A DNA stretch of 5,505 bases. Source: an uncultured bacterium. GTDB taxonomy: Bacteria > Patescibacteriota > Saccharimonadia > Saccharimonadales > Saccharimonadaceae. Numbering within the stretch: the first letter of the stretch is position 1; each line of letters starts with the position of its first letter. Below the pieces are notes generated by a model. That model made no database searches. It saw only the letters and a program-made list of their open reading frames with translations, and was not told where the DNA came from. This document shows, one piece after another, positions 5,278-5,505 of the stretch. The DNA lies in assembly GCA_903889015.1 (NCBI GenBank), contig CAISVS010000148.1:1-5505 (forward strand), in the 5' to 3' direction. Both the position numbers and the translations under genes were made by a program.

Positions 5278-5392
5278 CTTAAAAACCAAACCGCGGGTGA
5301 CACTTGGTGGGGACCCCCTGATATTCTTTTTAATGTAATCGTTAAAAAAATATTAGGGGAAACCAGGTGGCAGGACCCGAGGGGTTTTTAAG
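5278..5392. repeat. Large nested inverted repeat downstream of pth (rod-like RNA, terminator or MITE-like element)
   Basis: Most of the gap after pth is one imperfect palindrome. From outside inward the paired arms are: CTTAAAAACC (5278-5287) with GGTTTTTAAG (5383-5392), 10 bp perfect; CGGGT (5294-5298) with ACCCG (5375-5379); CACTTGGT (5301-5308) with ACCAGGTG (5362-5369), one G-U; CCCCTGATATT (5315-5325) with AATATTAGGGG (5349-5359), one G-U; and TTTTTAA (5327-5333) with TTAAAAA (5342-5348), closing an 8-nt loop. In all 41 pairs form, with small internal loops. The outermost stem ends in T5 on both strands, so it could be a bidirectional terminator. The terminal repeats with TTAA near both ends also resemble a miniature inverted-repeat element. 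No coding potential is apparent. Confidence 0.75.
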
Positions 5393-5397
5393 ACACT

Positions 5398-5439
5398 AAA
5401 AAAGCGCTCTCAGCAAGGGTGGGCATCGCTGGGAGCGCT
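5398..5439 (-). terminator. Intrinsic terminator of the minus-strand gene entering from the right
   Basis: AGCGCTCTCAGC (5403-5414) pairs with GCTGGGAGCGCT (5428-5439), 12 bp with one wobble around a 13-nt loop. Read on the minus strand the stem starts 3 bp after the TAA at 5445-5443 and is followed by a run of six T (5403-5398, the first also in the stem). On the plus strand only ATTTTA follows, so it would act weakly for pth. Confidence 0.85.
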
Positions 5440-5442
5440 ATT

Positions 5443-5505
5443 TTACCCTTTAACCCACCCAAGGGTATGCGCAGCATTCTCAATAATAATTGCAGAAGCC
5501 CGCCG
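5443..5505 (-). CDS. C-terminal 20 codons of an unidentified minus-strand gene
   Basis: On the minus strand a frame is open from the window edge to a TAA at 5445-5443, encoding RRASAIIIENAAHTLGWVKG. I do not recognise the product from so short a tail. It is judged real mainly because a strong intrinsic terminator with the right polarity begins three bases after the stop. The gene body lies right of the window and would be convergent with pth. Confidence 0.55.
   Translation of the reverse strand, partial: RRASAIIIENAAHTLGWVKG

Noticed and set aside
5278..5392. Integron attC site
   Set aside because: The arms lack the RYYYAAC/GTTRRRY core sites and no integrase or gene cassette is near.
5361..5440. 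T-box-like words (AGGTGGCA-ACCCG, and AAGGGTGGGCATCGC in the hairpin loop)
   Set aside because: The T-box core is not complete in either place, no specifier stem is visible, and the only frame to the right is on the opposite strand, so no regulated gene follows.
1..5505. Recoded UGA (Gracilibacteria/Absconditabacteria code)
   Set aside because: The pilin TGA stop falls right after the FISUMP end motif GFSVRC, and no other gene contains an in-frame TGA where a residue is expected.
1..5505. CRISPR array, tRNA, rRNA, transposase or defence genes
   Set aside because: I saw no spaced repeats, no cloverleaf-like sequence, no rRNA motifs and no transposase or nuclease motifs on either strand.

Overview
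The window most resembles a chromosomal segment of a small-genome bacterium of the Patescibacteria/CPR, most likely Saccharibacteria (TM7) or a relative. This is inference. It rests on AT-rich compact coding, a type IV prepilin fused to a FISUMP domain, a proline-rich single-span small protein, and very short or absent 5' leaders. No rRNA or marker gene is present to prove it. The standard bacterial code fits: the pilin gene ends with TGA exactly where its domain should end, and no gene needs UGA read as an amino acid.

Layout, left to right. (1) 2-499 (+): the 3' part of an RsuA/RluB-type rRNA pseudouridine synthase, cut by the window edge. (2) 511-837 (-): a 108-residue proline-rich protein with a C-terminal membrane anchor. 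(3) 949-1917 (-): a type IV prepilin with a C-terminal FISUMP domain, lying upstream of gene 2 on the same strand. (4) A 120-bp divergent promoter region holding a 9-bp inverted repeat. (5) 2038-3423 (+): der (engA), the double-GTPase ribosome assembly factor. (6) 3420-4640 (-): a membrane-anchored trypsin-like serine protease whose stop codon overlaps that of der. (7) A 59-bp divergent region with two interleaved sigma-70-type promoters. (8) 4700-5269 (+): pth, peptidyl-tRNA hydrolase. (9) A 115-nt nested inverted-repeat element (5278-5392). (10) An intrinsic terminator (5398-5439) reading leftward, directly after the last 20 codons of an unidentified minus-strand gene (5443-5505).

Functionally the plus strand carries translation housekeeping (rRNA modification, 50S assembly, peptidyl-tRNA recycling). 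The minus strand carries envelope or surface proteins (pilin adhesin, tail-anchored small protein, anchored protease).

The most notable points are: the rod-like palindrome after pth; four starts (pilin, der, protease, pth) that have a -10 hexamer 8-11 bp upstream of ATG and no Shine-Dalgarno, implying leaderless or nearly leaderless mRNAs; and an exact 21-bp duplication just before the catalytic His of the protease. I found no CRISPR array, tRNA, rRNA, insertion sequence or recognisable defence system.
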